This document shows positions 27,223 through 36,975 of a stretch of DNA of 64,000 nt, in pieces (positions within the stretch are counted from its first letter, which is position 1; each line of letters opens with the position of its first letter). The notes under the pieces are model-generated. The model was not told the DNA's origin, ran no database searches, and saw only the letters and a program-made list of their open reading frames with translations. The translations under genes were made by a program, and so were the position numbers. The DNA comes from JAUMBM01 sp964645715. GTDB lineage: Bacteria > Bacteroidota > Bacteroidia > Chitinophagales > Saprospiraceae. The stretch lies in contig CAZYAO010000015.1 in NCBI GenBank assembly GCA_964645715.1, forward strand, positions 1-64,000. Direction: 5' to 3'.

Positions 27223-30180
27223 TCAGAACTGTGTCATGAATTCGTTGAGATTTACATCCTGATCGAGTTTTAGTTTTTTCCTAAGTCTGTAGCGACTTAT
27301 CTCAAGTCCGCGTATAGATATGTTCATCAGGGGTGCTATTTCCTTGGTGCTCAAGTTTAGGCGTAAATAGGCGCAAAGCCGCTGATCTTTGGCAGATAGC
27401 TGTGGATATTGTAGTTGCAGTCGCTTCAAAAAATCGTGATGAACCTGATCAAAGTGAAAAGCAAACTGCTCCCAGTCAGACTCCAGCTGCTGGTCCTCTT
27501 TTAATAGCTGTTGTAGCTGAGCTACATCTTTGGCTGCGGGGCTGTTGCGCAGGTGGAGTTCTATTTTGTCAGTGAGGGCTCTTATTTTTACCAGCAATTC
27601 ATTCTTTTGTACGAGGTGCAGGGTCGTGTTGGCCAGTTCCTGATTTTTAAATGAAATATCAGCGGCTAGCTTTTCTGCTAAGAGCTGATCAATGGCTCGC
27701 TCCGATGCTTCTACAGCCTGCTGCTGTAGTGCTTGTTGACGTGCATATTCATCCTGCATGGCTGCCTTCTCTTTGGCAAATTTTCGCTGTGGGATCAGGA
27801 TGAGCGCTAGTAGCAGGCTGAGCAGGAGTAAGGCAAAAATGGTCTTGGCAACAGTAGTTTGATACCAGGGAGGACCAATCACAAAGCTGAAGGATGCGAT
27901 GGCACCGGCTTGTTCCTGATCGTAACTACTGCGCACTTCAAATCGATAGCGACCCGCCGGCAGGTTGGTGTATTCTTTGGTGGTAAGTTGTGCCCAGTCC
28001 GACCATTCGTCTTCCAGTCCAATAAGTCTGTACTGATGAAAGGCAGCTGACCAGTGTCCGAAAGTAATGGCACCAAAGAGAAAGCGGAAGGTATTCTGAT
28101 CAGCAGCTAGTTGTGTTGTGTAACTGTGCTGAGCAGCTGTATGCTCTCCGGAGAAAAAAAGACTGTCGCTACTCTCCGACGAAAGAAAAACCTGGGCAAT
28201 CAGACTTGCCGGGGGGCTGATGGCAGGCCTGTCGGCGGTGGGTTGGTATAATATTACGCCTCTTTCTGCAGCTATGAATACGTGCCGGGCATCGTATGGA
28301 TAAATTTTCTCAAATCCTCCGACTAGCCAGTTGCGTATTTGAAATACAGATCGCCTGTATGCCTCTTTTTCCAGTCCTCGGTCAACAACCTGAATAAAGC
28401 CTGTGCTAGTTTTTCCTGTATACCAAAGGCTTCCGTCAGGTGCCGGGAAGAAGCGTACTTGCTTAGTGTGTATTCCCAGAAGACTATTGAGTGCTGTATG
28501 GAGACTAAATCGATTGCTGTCGGCCTGCCAAAGGTAAATACCTTCGTCAGCAGCAGAGACGATTTCACCCAGCATGGCTATGGCCTGATTGCCGAGGTCT
28601 GATGGGAGGCCTTCTTTTTGTCCGTAGCGGTCAACCTGCAGCGTGTGCCAGTTGGCTTCGGGACGAAGCCGGTATATGCCGCGGTAAGGGTGCGACATCC
28701 AGACGGCACCAGATGGGTCCTGACTGAGTATACGACTGGATTCTTCCAGTCCTTCCATTTGTCGCTGGTATTGCCACTGAGTGCCTTTTTTCTGAAATAC
28801 GGACAGGCCGTAGTAACTGCCGCCGAGGATGATGCTGTCATTCATCTGTACAAACCGCCAATAGCCCTGATCCGGCGAAAGATGCCTTACGGCTTCTCCT
28901 GGTCGGAGCAACATGGCACCTGCATGTGCTCCGACAAACAGCTGCCCGTCCAGCCAGTTGAGTCCCCATATTTGTCCCTGCACTCGTTCAATAGGTTCAA
29001 ATTTGTCGCCATTGTGCAGCGGATCGTAATAGGTTTGCCAAGGTAGCCGGTACAGGCCATTAGCTGTACCTACATACAGCTGGCCGCCACCGATACACAA
29101 ATCATAAGTGGCGCCCTGTAGTTCCCCGTCGGCAAAAAATTCTGTAAAGGGCTGGCTAGTGGCTACCAGGTCGATGCCGTAGTCGAGACCCAGCCAGAGG
29201 TCTCCCTGCCGGTCGGCAAACATACTGCGGACGGTATTGTTCTGTAGCCCATTGGAGCGCTGTATCCAATGGAGTATCCGTTCTGTAGCTAAATCTGCGA
29301 TAAGCAAACCTCGCTGGGCACTGCCGATCGCCAACCGGTTATCCGAAAGCAGTGCCAGTGACAGTACTTGTGCCTGTCGTAGAAAAGGCGTGTGTGCGGA
29401 CAGGAGTGTGGTCAATTGTCCTTGCTGGTAGCGGTAGAGCCCTGTTCGCTCTGTGGCAATCAGCATACCGGAAGTCAAGGGCACCACAGCTGTAATGGCC
29501 TGCTCACTAAGTTGACTGTTGCCTGGCAAAGGTGTAAAGGTTGTACCCGACCAGCGCATCAATCCCTTTCCGTAGACCTGTGCAATGATATCCTCCTCTG
29601 CTTTGCCTAAAAAAATTGTAGGCCCCCCCAGCCAATATGTGCGAATTTTTTCCTGGGCGTAGTGGTAAACGCGGTCGGAGGCGCGAAAAAATATACCATC
29701 ACGGGTAATGACGATATTCCATACATCTGTAAATGCACGGTCTTGTGTGGCTATCAATGGTTTCAAATCGTTGTAGCACAGTTGTCCGTTGTGATCGGGA
29801 GTGAAGTAACCAAATGCATCCTGACCACCAACGTATATTCTGCCGGTCGATTCTTCATAGGCTACGGAGCGGGCAATGGTATGGTTGGGCAGCGGGTAGG
29901 TTTTCCATGTTTGCCCGTTGCCCGTCAAAAGGCCGTCGTTATTGGCGACCAGCATGACGCCCCTCTCTGTTTGTGCAAATCCCCAGCTTTGTGTGCCCGC
30001 CTGTATCTGCCGCTTGCTGAAGTGTTGTATCCAAGGCAACCCCAGATTGGTCGGCTGTGACCAAAGTGTATAGCTGTGCAGCAACAGCCATACGGTCAGG
30101 CAGAAAAACAGGTCTTTCCATGCCCGTAAAGACTGATTTTTGTTGTGCTTGATGTACTGTTGATGTAGTGTATTTTTCAC
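27223..30180 (-). CDS. Two-component-type beta-propeller (Y_Y_Y) regulator with LuxR-like HTH
   Basis: The product is about 985 aa from a GTG at 30180. No ATG is available near the N-terminus, and a TTG at 30282 gives a longer frame. After a signal-like segment come propeller repeats, a triple-tyrosine domain (about 700-770), a membrane helix (about 777-800), a coiled coil, and a C-terminal LuxR-like helix-turn-helix (STKEIAPLMNISIRGLEISRYRLRKK). There is no histidine kinase domain, so DNA binding is directly linked to the periplasmic sensor. It is divergent from the glycan-binding/SusCD/GH16 genes and is the likely local regulator. Confidence 0.83.
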   Translation of the reverse strand: MKNTLHQQYIKHNKNQSLRAWKDLFFCLTVWLLLHSYTLWSQPTNLGLPWIQHFSKRQIQAGTQSWGFAQTERGVMLVANNDGLLTGNGQTWKTYPLPNHTIARSVAYEESTGRIYVGGQDAFGYFTPDHNGQLCYNDLKPLIATQDRAFTDVWNIVITRDGIFFRASDRVYHYAQEKIRTYWLGGPTIFLGKAEEDIIAQVYGKGLMRWSGTTFTPLPGNSQLSEQAITAVVPLTSGMLIATERTGLYRYQQGQLTTLLSAHTPFLRQAQVLSLALLSDNRLAIGSAQRGLLIADLATERILHWIQRSNGLQNNTVRSMFADRQGDLWLGLDYGIDLVATSQPFTEFFADGELQGATYDLCIGGGQLYVGTANGLYRLPWQTYYDPLHNGDKFEPIERVQGQIWGLNWLDGQLFVGAHAGAMLLRPGEAVRHLSPDQGYWRFVQMNDSIILGGSYYGLSVFQKKGTQWQYQRQMEGLEESSRILSQDPSGAVWMSHPYRGIYRLRPEANWHTLQVDRYGQKEGLPSDLGNQAIAMLGEIVSAADEGIYLWQADSNRFSLHTALNSLLGIHTKQVRFFPAPDGSLWYTGKTSTGFIQVVDRGLEKEAYRRSVFQIRNWLVGGFEKIYPYDARHVFIAAERGVILYQPTADRPAISPPASLIAQVFLSSESSDSLFFSGEHTAAQHSYTTQLAADQNTFRFLFGAITFGHWSAAFHQYRLIGLEDEWSDWAQLTTKEYTNLPAGRYRFEVRSSYDQEQAGAIASFSFVIGPPWYQTTVAKTIFALLLLSLLLALILIPQRKFAKEKAAMQDEYARQQALQQQAVEASERAIDQLLAEKLAADISFKNQELANTTLHLVQKNELLVKIRALTDKIELHLRNSPAAKDVAQLQQLLKEDQQLESDWEQFAFHFDQVHHDFLKRLQLQYPQLSAKDQRLCAYLRLNLSTKEIAPLMNISIRGLEISRYRLRKKLKLDQDVNLNEFMTQF

Positions 30181-30233
30181 TTTGATGTAGGTCGCTTGTA
30201 AAAAGTGTGTATTCGATGTAGTCAAGTTGTATG

Positions 30234-30241
30234 CAAAAATA
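30234..30241 (-). promoter_or_regulatory. Candidate -7 box for the regulator gene
   Basis: On the minus strand, TATTTTTG matches TAnnTTTG. Transcription would begin near 30227, downstream of the TTG at 30282, which favours the GTG at 30180 as translation start. No clear -33 element is seen. Confidence 0.4.
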
Positions 30242-30377
30242 GTGTATAGTACCTTAATTGCCGTACTTTTGTTTATGCTCAATCCTGTACTGCCGTTAAT
30301 TATTTTCAGCAGTCAGCCAGTGAGCGTAAATAGATGATGTATCCTTCAAATGTTATTGTTAACGCAAATTAAGGTCA

Positions 30378-32255
30378 ATGAAACCATTTTTACCTTTCGT
30401 CGCAGTCTGTACGGCACTGCTGATGATGACCGGTCTGAGGGCTCAAACGGTCATTTTAGATTTTGAGTCGGCCGCGACAAGTACTACGTTTACGTATTTC
30501 GGCAGCCCGCTGGATGGTTCTCCTACTTCGGTAATAGCCAATCCCAATGCTTCGGGTATTAACACTTCTGCCAATGTGACGCGCTATGTTAAACCGGCTG
30601 GGGCGCAGACCTGGGCAGGGGCTTTTTCAAATCCAAATCCAACTACCGCTATTGATCTGACAACGAACACGCGTATTTGCGTGAAGGTGCATTCCGATCA
30701 TATAGGCAATCTCGCAATCAAATTGGAAGGTGGTGCTGCCGGTGCTCCTAACTGGATTCGGTCTGTTGCCAATACGGTGGTCAATGCTTGGGAAGAGTTG
30801 TGTTTTGATACAACGCTTCCCTCTATCGAGGCACCTATCGTTTCAGCTGCAGGGAATGTGTATTCCCGTTTGGTGGTGTTTTTTGATTTTGGCAGCTCTC
30901 CGTCTGCAGAACAGGTATTCTATTTTGATGATGTGGTCACGCGTGAGGCTGTACAGCAGCAATTTGATGTGGATTTCGCGGTTGATATGGACGGATTTTC
31001 CGGTAGTTTCAACACGGTCTATGTATCAGGCTCTTTCAACAACTGGTCAGGGGACGCCAATCCGCTGTCAGATGCTGACGGAGACGGTGTATGGACGGGT
31101 ACGCTCTCGCTCCCAACGGGTGCTTATGAGTATAAGTTTACGGTCGACAATTGGGCTGCCCAGGAAGCATTTATCGGCACAGAAACTTGCACGGTTACCA
31201 GCTTTGGGTTTACCAATCGTCGGTTGGTCGTAGCCGGTGATACCGATCTGCCAACGGTTTGCTACAACAGTTGCTACGCCTGCGGTGAGTCTGTCAATAT
31301 TACTATTCAGCTTGGAAACGGTGGCATCCCGGTGAGCAGTCAGGGACTTTTCATCGCAGGTGGGGGTAATTTTGGTAATCCGGGCGATTTCCCGCTGGCA
31401 GACGCGGATGGTGATGGGGTTTGGACAATCACCCTCAACAGACCGCTTGGGTTTACTTCCTATTATACGTTCACCAATGGGGCTTGTCCGGATTATAGCT
31501 GCAAAGAGAATATTGCCGGTCAGGATTGTGCCAATCCCAATAATTTTAATGACCGCCTGATGGGACCTATACAGCAGGATACGGTTATTCAGACTTGCTT
31601 CGGGCAGTGTACAACGACAAGTAATTGTGGTAATTCTGCAGAACCTGGTAGTATTTCCTTCCAGGTGGACATGCGCAACTACAGCGGTTCCTTTACGCGG
31701 GTATATGTTAGCGGGTCCTTTAATGGTTGGTCCGGAGATGCAAATCCTATGGGCGATGCCAACGCTGATGGTATCTGGGAGGTTACGCTCAATCTCCCTG
31801 CCGGTCAACACGAATACAAATTTTCACTCGATAACTGGGCAAATTCTGAGCAGCTCACGCCCGGCAGCAGCTGTGTAATTACGGATCCTTCAGGGCAGTT
31901 TACCAATCGTTTGCTGACCGTCAACGGTGATGCTGCGCTGGATCTTGTTTGCTTTGGTTCTTGCTCTGCCTGCGCACCTTCTTCCGTAACGGATGCTGAA
32001 GCACAACTGATCTTCTCGCTGCGGCCAACCTTGGTCAGGAATTACACGCAACTTATTCTGCACAGCTCGCTGTCAGACCAAAACAATCTCGTGTCAATTG
32101 TTGATGCCAACGGCCGCATCGTCCGCCAGCAGTCTGTCGGTCAGCTGTCAGAAATGTCACTGGATATGAGTGGTCTGCCAGCTGGCATGTATTGGGTACG
32201 CTTGTATGCTCGTGAGCAAGTCTACACTGCCCGCTTGGTTAAGCTGGCTGACTAA
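30378..32255 (+). CDS. Secreted glycan-binding protein with repeated starch-binding-like domains and type IX sorting domain
   Basis: The 625-aa protein starts with a signal peptide ending LRAQ. Residues about 25-190 form a beta-sandwich of the sort found in carbohydrate-binding modules. Two near-identical Ig-like domains of the glycogen-binding type follow (about 195-265 and 425-495). Both carry VYVSGSFN-WSGDANP and the YEYKF or HEYKF motif; a diverged copy lies between them. The last 80 residues (SGLPAGMYWVRLY) look like a type IX secretion sorting domain, so it is probably surface-exposed. No catalytic domain is visible. Its place upstream of SusC/SusD suggests capture of polysaccharide. 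Confidence 0.75.
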   Translation: MKPFLPFVAVCTALLMMTGLRAQTVILDFESAATSTTFTYFGSPLDGSPTSVIANPNASGINTSANVTRYVKPAGAQTWAGAFSNPNPTTAIDLTTNTRICVKVHSDHIGNLAIKLEGGAAGAPNWIRSVANTVVNAWEELCFDTTLPSIEAPIVSAAGNVYSRLVVFFDFGSSPSAEQVFYFDDVVTREAVQQQFDVDFAVDMDGFSGSFNTVYVSGSFNNWSGDANPLSDADGDGVWTGTLSLPTGAYEYKFTVDNWAAQEAFIGTETCTVTSFGFTNRRLVVAGDTDLPTVCYNSCYACGESVNITIQLGNGGIPVSSQGLFIAGGGNFGNPGDFPLADADGDGVWTITLNRPLGFTSYYTFTNGACPDYSCKENIAGQDCANPNNFNDRLMGPIQQDTVIQTCFGQCTTTSNCGNSAEPGSISFQVDMRNYSGSFTRVYVSGSFNGWSGDANPMGDANADGIWEVTLNLPAGQHEYKFSLDNWANSEQLTPGSSCVITDPSGQFTNRLLTVNGDAALDLVCFGSCSACAPSSVTDAEAQLIFSLRPTLVRNYTQLILHSSLSDQNNLVSIVDANGRIVRQQSVGQLSEMSLDMSGLPAGMYWVRLYAREQVYTARLVKLAD

Positions 32256-32322
32256 TGTTGTATAGATGAAAATGTTAGTAGTGGCTATTGCTGCTGTAAA
32301 CATTTTAATAACAACTATCCAA

Positions 32323-32356
32323 ATGTGCATTGGCGGTGTCAGCCGCCAATGCACAT
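32323..32356. repeat. Hairpin site C between the glycan-binding gene and susC
   Basis: Arms of 14 nt at 32323-32336 and 32343-32356 (ATGTGCATTGGCGG and its complement) surround TGTCAG. It has the family core GGCGG/CCGCC but no T-run on the plus strand. It lies between co-directional genes, 67 nt after one stop and 29 nt before the next start. It may thus act as partial terminator or RNA-end protector within the locus. A weaker stem (AAAATGTT/AACATTTT) lies just upstream. Confidence 0.65.
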
Positions 32357-32384
32357 ATTGATCAACATTTTGGTTTACAATCCT

Positions 32385-35300
32385 ATGTATAGATATTATC
32401 TCATTGCATGGCTGCTTGTTTTCCAGCTGGCCGGCCTTTCCGCGCAGTCTTTTGTGGTAGAAGGGCGTGTTTTCTCGGCTGAGGATAATAGTCCGGTCAT
32501 CGGAGCAACTGTCCTGGTCGAGGGTACGGGTACCGGCAGCGTTACCGATATCGATGGTAGCTACCGGATAGAGGTACCGTCAGCTGGGCTGTCACTTACT
32601 TTCTCTTATTTGGGCTTCCAGACAGTCACCCGGCGTGTCGAGGGTGCCGGCAAGCTGGATGTGGTGCTGCCGTTGTCAGCAACCCTGCTGGAAGAGGTGG
32701 TTGTCGTCGGTTATGGTTCCCAAAAGCGCAGTAATATCAGTGGGGCTGTGGCTACGGTTACCGCTGATGAGATTGCCTCTTCACCAGTAACACGTATTGA
32801 GCAGGCGCTACAGGGGCGCACGGCAGGTGTGCAGGTGGCCAGCGTTTCTGGTTCGCCGGGTAGCCCGCTGACAGTACGCGTTCGCGGTACGGGTACGATT
32901 AACAATAGTGATCCGCTCTACATCGTCGATGGTGTGCCGGTAGATGGTATCGATTACTTGAGCCCGGGCGATATTGTATCCATGAATGTACTCAAAGATG
33001 CTGCCGCTGCAGCTATCTATGGCGCCAGAGGGGGCAATGGGGTGGTACTCATCACAACCAAATCCGGCCAACAAGGGGATAGTGGCCGCATCACTTACGA
33101 AGCCAGTACTGGCTTTCAACAGGCGTGGCGATTACCGCGCCTGCTGTCTGCCCGAGAATACGCCATTATTAGTAATGAATCGCATGTCAACGCTGGCCAA
33201 TTGCCGCGGGCAGAGCTCTCGCAGCCAGCGCTGCTGGGCGAAGGAACCAACTGGCTGGAAGCTATCTTTGGCAATGCGCCAATGACCAGTCACCAGTTGT
33301 CGCTCTCCAACGCTACCGAGCGTTCATCGCTCATGGTTACGGGCTCTTACCTCAATCAGGATGGAATTGTAGGTGGCGAAAAATCTGGCTTTGAGCGATA
33401 TACTGCCCGCCTGAACGCACAGCAGCAGATTAAGTCCTGGCTAAAAACCGGCAGCAGCCTTACGCTCACTTACCTGCAACGCAATTTTTTGCCAGAAAAT
33501 AATGAATTTACTACGCCCATTGTTCGGGCGCTGAACATGGATCCTGTCACTCCTGTACGCAAAGCGGACGGGACATACGCTTATTCCATCTACAGCGATA
33601 CGGATATCTCGAATCCGGTCAATGCCATTGAGCAGACGTACGATCGTTGGACGAGCCAGCGATTGGTAGGTAATGTGTTTGGGGAGTTTAGTCCTGCTAA
33701 GGGGCTTTCTTTCCGCTCAGCCTTTTCTGTAGATGCAACCTTTGCAGTACGCGATGGCTTCCGCCCTCGCTTCGATTTGAGTCTCGATCCTGCGCTGGGA
33801 GATGCTCCTGCGGGTGAGCGCAATCTCGTCAATGCGGTTAGCCGCGAGAACAACACCTGGCGCAACTGGCAGTGGGAAAATATCCTGACCTACAGCCCCG
33901 AACTGGCCGGTCCGAATGATCTCAGCGTCACGGCGGGTTCAACCGCTCTCTACAATCGATTCGATTACAGTGGTGGTGCCAATACCAACCTGCCTTCCAA
34001 TGATCCGGACGATGCCTACATTTCCAATACGATAGATCCTATCACTTCGCAGTCTGCTTACGCTGGTGCAGGTGAAAGTGCGCTGGCTTCTTGGTTTGGT
34101 CGTGTCAATTATGCCCGTGCCGATAAGTACTTGTTGACGGCAACGCTCCGCGCCGATGGTTCTTCGCGTTTTGGTGCCAATAATCGCTGGGGCTATTTTC
34201 CATCGGTTTCTGCGGGTTGGAATATCGGCTACGAGGATTTTTGGCCGTTCGAATGGATCAGCGCTATGAAAATCAGGGCCAGCTGGGGGCAAAATGGTAA
34301 CGACCGCATTGGTAATTACAGTTTTACTACGGTTGTCAATACAGGCCAAAACTATACCTTCGGCTCCACTGAGGTAATTACCAATGGCTCCACCCCGCTC
34401 TCGCCTGCCAACCCCGATATCCGCTGGGAAACCAACACGCAGGCGAACCTGGGCTTCGATGCTGAACTGCTCGACGGCAAGCTGTTTATCGTCGCAGATC
34501 TTTACAATAAGCGCACGACCGACATGCTCTATGCTGCGCCCATCCCACTCATCGTCGGCTCAGCTTCGCCTGTCCGCAACATCGGTAGTATGGACAACCG
34601 CGGTTTCGAACTCTCTGCCAGCTACCGCCAACTCAACAAACCACTGACCTACAGCATCAGCGGTAACCTGGCTTTCGTACAAACGGAAGTCCTCAGCCTG
34701 GGAGAAGGAGGCAAGCCTATTTTCACGGGCCGCGTGCAGTCGGCCAATGCTTTCGTGGCTCGTACCGAAGTAGGGTTCCCCATCGCCTCGTTCTACGGTT
34801 ATGTCACTGACGGTATCTTCCAGTCGGCCGAAGAGGTCGCTGCTCACGCTTTTCAAAGTGAACAAACGCAGGCAGGTGACATTCGTTTCCTCGATCTCAA
34901 TGGCGACAACGTTATCAATGAACTCGACCAAACTTGGCTCGGCAATCCTGTACCAGATCTCACTTATGGCCTCACCATCGACCTGGGCTGGAAAGGTTTT
35001 GATCTCAATATCTTCCTGCAAGGGGTGCATGGCAACGAAGTCTACAACGCTACCACTCGCTACGATTTTACCTACGTCAACCGCCCGGCTGCTGTACTCA
35101 ACCGCTGGACCGGTCCGGGTACATCCAATTCCGAGCCTCGGGTAAGCCTCAACGATCCCAACCAAAACGCCCGCGTCTCGAGCCGGTTCGTAGAGGATGG
35201 ATCCTATCTGCGTATCCGGAATCTTCAGCTTGGCTATTCACTGCCTAAGTCGGTCTGCAAAAGGCTGCGGCTGCATAATCTGCGCATCTATGCCGGCGCT

Positions 35301-35444
35301 TCCAACCTGATGACGTTCACTCGCTACAGCGGACTCGACCCCGAAATCGGTACCTTCTTCGCCAGTCCATTGGAAATCGGTATCGACAAGGGTTTCTACC
35401 CGCAAGCGCGTACCTGGATTGCTGGTATCAATGTAAGTCTCTAA
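32385..35444 (+). CDS. SusC-type TonB-dependent outer-membrane transporter
   Basis: The product is 1,019 aa from the ATG at 32385, the start of a clear signal peptide (MYRYYLIAWLLVFQLAGLSA). The upstream in-frame ATG at 32349 lies inside hairpin site C. It has a carboxypeptidase-regulatory-like domain (FVVEGRVFSAEDNSPVIGAT), the TonB box and plug region beginning EEVVVVGYGSQ, then the beta-barrel. SusC proteins import oligosaccharides together with a SusD lid, which follows here after 1 nt. The GH16 downstream points to beta-glucan oligosaccharides as substrate, by inference. Confidence 0.95.
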   Translation: MYRYYLIAWLLVFQLAGLSAQSFVVEGRVFSAEDNSPVIGATVLVEGTGTGSVTDIDGSYRIEVPSAGLSLTFSYLGFQTVTRRVEGAGKLDVVLPLSATLLEEVVVVGYGSQKRSNISGAVATVTADEIASSPVTRIEQALQGRTAGVQVASVSGSPGSPLTVRVRGTGTINNSDPLYIVDGVPVDGIDYLSPGDIVSMNVLKDAAAAAIYGARGGNGVVLITTKSGQQGDSGRITYEASTGFQQAWRLPRLLSAREYAIISNESHVNAGQLPRAELSQPALLGEGTNWLEAIFGNAPMTSHQLSLSNATERSSLMVTGSYLNQDGIVGGEKSGFERYTARLNAQQQIKSWLKTGSSLTLTYLQRNFLPENNEFTTPIVRALNMDPVTPVRKADGTYAYSIYSDTDISNPVNAIEQTYDRWTSQRLVGNVFGEFSPAKGLSFRSAFSVDATFAVRDGFRPRFDLSLDPALGDAPAGERNLVNAVSRENNTWRNWQWENILTYSPELAGPNDLSVTAGSTALYNRFDYSGGANTNLPSNDPDDAYISNTIDPITSQSAYAGAGESALASWFGRVNYARADKYLLTATLRADGSSRFGANNRWGYFPSVSAGWNIGYEDFWPFEWISAMKIRASWGQNGNDRIGNYSFTTVVNTGQNYTFGSTEVITNGSTPLSPANPDIRWETNTQANLGFDAELLDGKLFIVADLYNKRTTDMLYAAPIPLIVGSASPVRNIGSMDNRGFELSASYRQLNKPLTYSISGNLAFVQTEVLSLGEGGKPIFTGRVQSANAFVARTEVGFPIASFYGYVTDGIFQSAEEVAAHAFQSEQTQAGDIRFLDLNGDNVINELDQTWLGNPVPDLTYGLTIDLGWKGFDLNIFLQGVHGNEVYNATTRYDFTYVNRPAAVLNRWTGPGTSNSEPRVSLNDPNQNARVSSRFVEDGSYLRIRNLQLGYSLPKSVCKRLRLHNLRIYAGASNLMTFTRYSGLDPEIGTFFASPLEIGIDKGFYPQARTWIAGINVSL

Positions 35445-35445
35445 A

Positions 35446-36963
35446 ATGAAATCGTTTACCATGAATCGAAAAATAGCTGGCCTTCTCTTACTTATGCTGC
35501 TGCAGCTAAGCTGTACCAAAGATTTTCTCGACCGATCTCCGATCATCGGTCTGACAGTAGAAAATTTTTATCGCACAGAGGAGGACGCACTCGCGGCTGT
35601 CAACGCAGCCTACGCCGCACTACAGTTTGAACTTACGCCCGCAGGTCATTTCCGCTGGTTTTGGGGCGATATCATGTCAGATGATGCCGTCAAAGGGGGA
35701 TCTGGTGACAATGATGTCTTTGACTTATTGCAGCTGGAAACCTTTCAGGGACCTGTCAATACCGCGCTCCTTGAATCCGAGTGGACGGCCAACTACGAGG
35801 GCATCTACCGGGCCAATGTGGTGCTGGAAAGGGTGCCCGGTATCGATATGAATGCGCGCCTGAAAGACCGCATCCTGGCTGAGGCACACTTCATCCGCGC
35901 ATGGTTCTACTACAACCTGGTCACCATGTTCGGTGGTGTACCGCTGGTCGACAAACCGTTAGCACCCAGTGAGTACAATCGTCCTCGTGCCAGCGAACAG
36001 GAGATCTGGGCGCTTATCGAGGCGGATCTCCAGGTTGCTATGGAGGATCTGTGGCCAAAGCGGGAGTATGGGCTTTCTGATGTCGGCCGCGTTACGAAAG
36101 GCTCCGCACAGGCGCTCTACGTCAAGGCCTGCCTTTTTCAAAAGAAGTGGCCGCAGGCCCAGGCGGTCGCAGAGGCCATCATCGCATCCAATGAGTATCA
36201 ACTCATGGATAGCTATGGGGCTATCTTTACCCGCGGTGGCGAAAACGGACCGGAGTCTGTCTTCGAGATCCAATATATGACGGAGTCCGGCGGCAACTGG
36301 GGGTATAACAATGCCAATGAGGGGACTTTTACCAATGTCTTCCAGCGGGCACGCGGGCAGTTCGAGGGGTTTGGCTTCAATATTCCTACCCAGGAATTCG
36401 TGAGCACTTTCTTCGAAGAGGGATTCGAAGATCCCAGACTGAAGTTTACGGTCTTCCGCGAAGGGGAACCCATGGGCGATCGGGGCATCTTTACGCTCGA
36501 CGCCACAGGCTACCCACACCGCTATTACGCACGTAAGTATTTTAACAATAAGGCGGAAGAAGCTTCTTTTGGCGATCCTAATCCCAATGGCGGCAGCAAC
36601 GATCGCGTAATCCGCTATGCCGACGTACTACTGATGCACGCAGAAGCTGCCTGGCACAATGGCCAGGAGGCTGCTGCCCGCAATAGTCTCAATGCGGTGC
36701 GCGCTCGTGCCCGTGGCACCAACAGCAACATCCTGCCTGACATCAGCCTGTCGGGACAGCCACTGCTGCAGGCAATTTATCGCGAGCGGCGGCTCGAGCT
36801 GGGGCTGGAGGGGCATCGCTTCTTCGATTTGGTACGCACGGGTCGTGCAGCACAGCAGCTGGGAGCACTGGGGTATCGGGATGAAGTACATCGCCTCTTT
36901 CCGATTCCAGACTCGCAGGTGCGCGCCAGCAATGGTGTTCTGACACAAAATCCTGGTTATTAA
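35446..36963 (+). CDS. SusD/RagB-type outer-membrane lipoprotein
   Basis: The 505-aa lipoprotein signal ends LLQLSC, followed by TKDFLDRSP, the standard N-terminus of RagB/SusD proteins. The C-terminal region has ERRLELGLEGHRFFDLVRTGRA, the family signature. It forms the surface lid on the SusC pore and binds the glycan. The ATG at 35446 comes 1 nt after the susC stop; an ATG at 35461 is an alternative with a shorter signal. Confidence 0.95.
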   Translation: MKSFTMNRKIAGLLLLMLLQLSCTKDFLDRSPIIGLTVENFYRTEEDALAAVNAAYAALQFELTPAGHFRWFWGDIMSDDAVKGGSGDNDVFDLLQLETFQGPVNTALLESEWTANYEGIYRANVVLERVPGIDMNARLKDRILAEAHFIRAWFYYNLVTMFGGVPLVDKPLAPSEYNRPRASEQEIWALIEADLQVAMEDLWPKREYGLSDVGRVTKGSAQALYVKACLFQKKWPQAQAVAEAIIASNEYQLMDSYGAIFTRGGENGPESVFEIQYMTESGGNWGYNNANEGTFTNVFQRARGQFEGFGFNIPTQEFVSTFFEEGFEDPRLKFTVFREGEPMGDRGIFTLDATGYPHRYYARKYFNNKAEEASFGDPNPNGGSNDRVIRYADVLLMHAEAAWHNGQEAAARNSLNAVRARARGTNSNILPDISLSGQPLLQAIYRERRLELGLEGHRFFDLVRTGRAAQQLGALGYRDEVHRLFPIPDSQVRASNGVLTQNPGY

Positions 36964-36975
36964 ACAATACTGACA

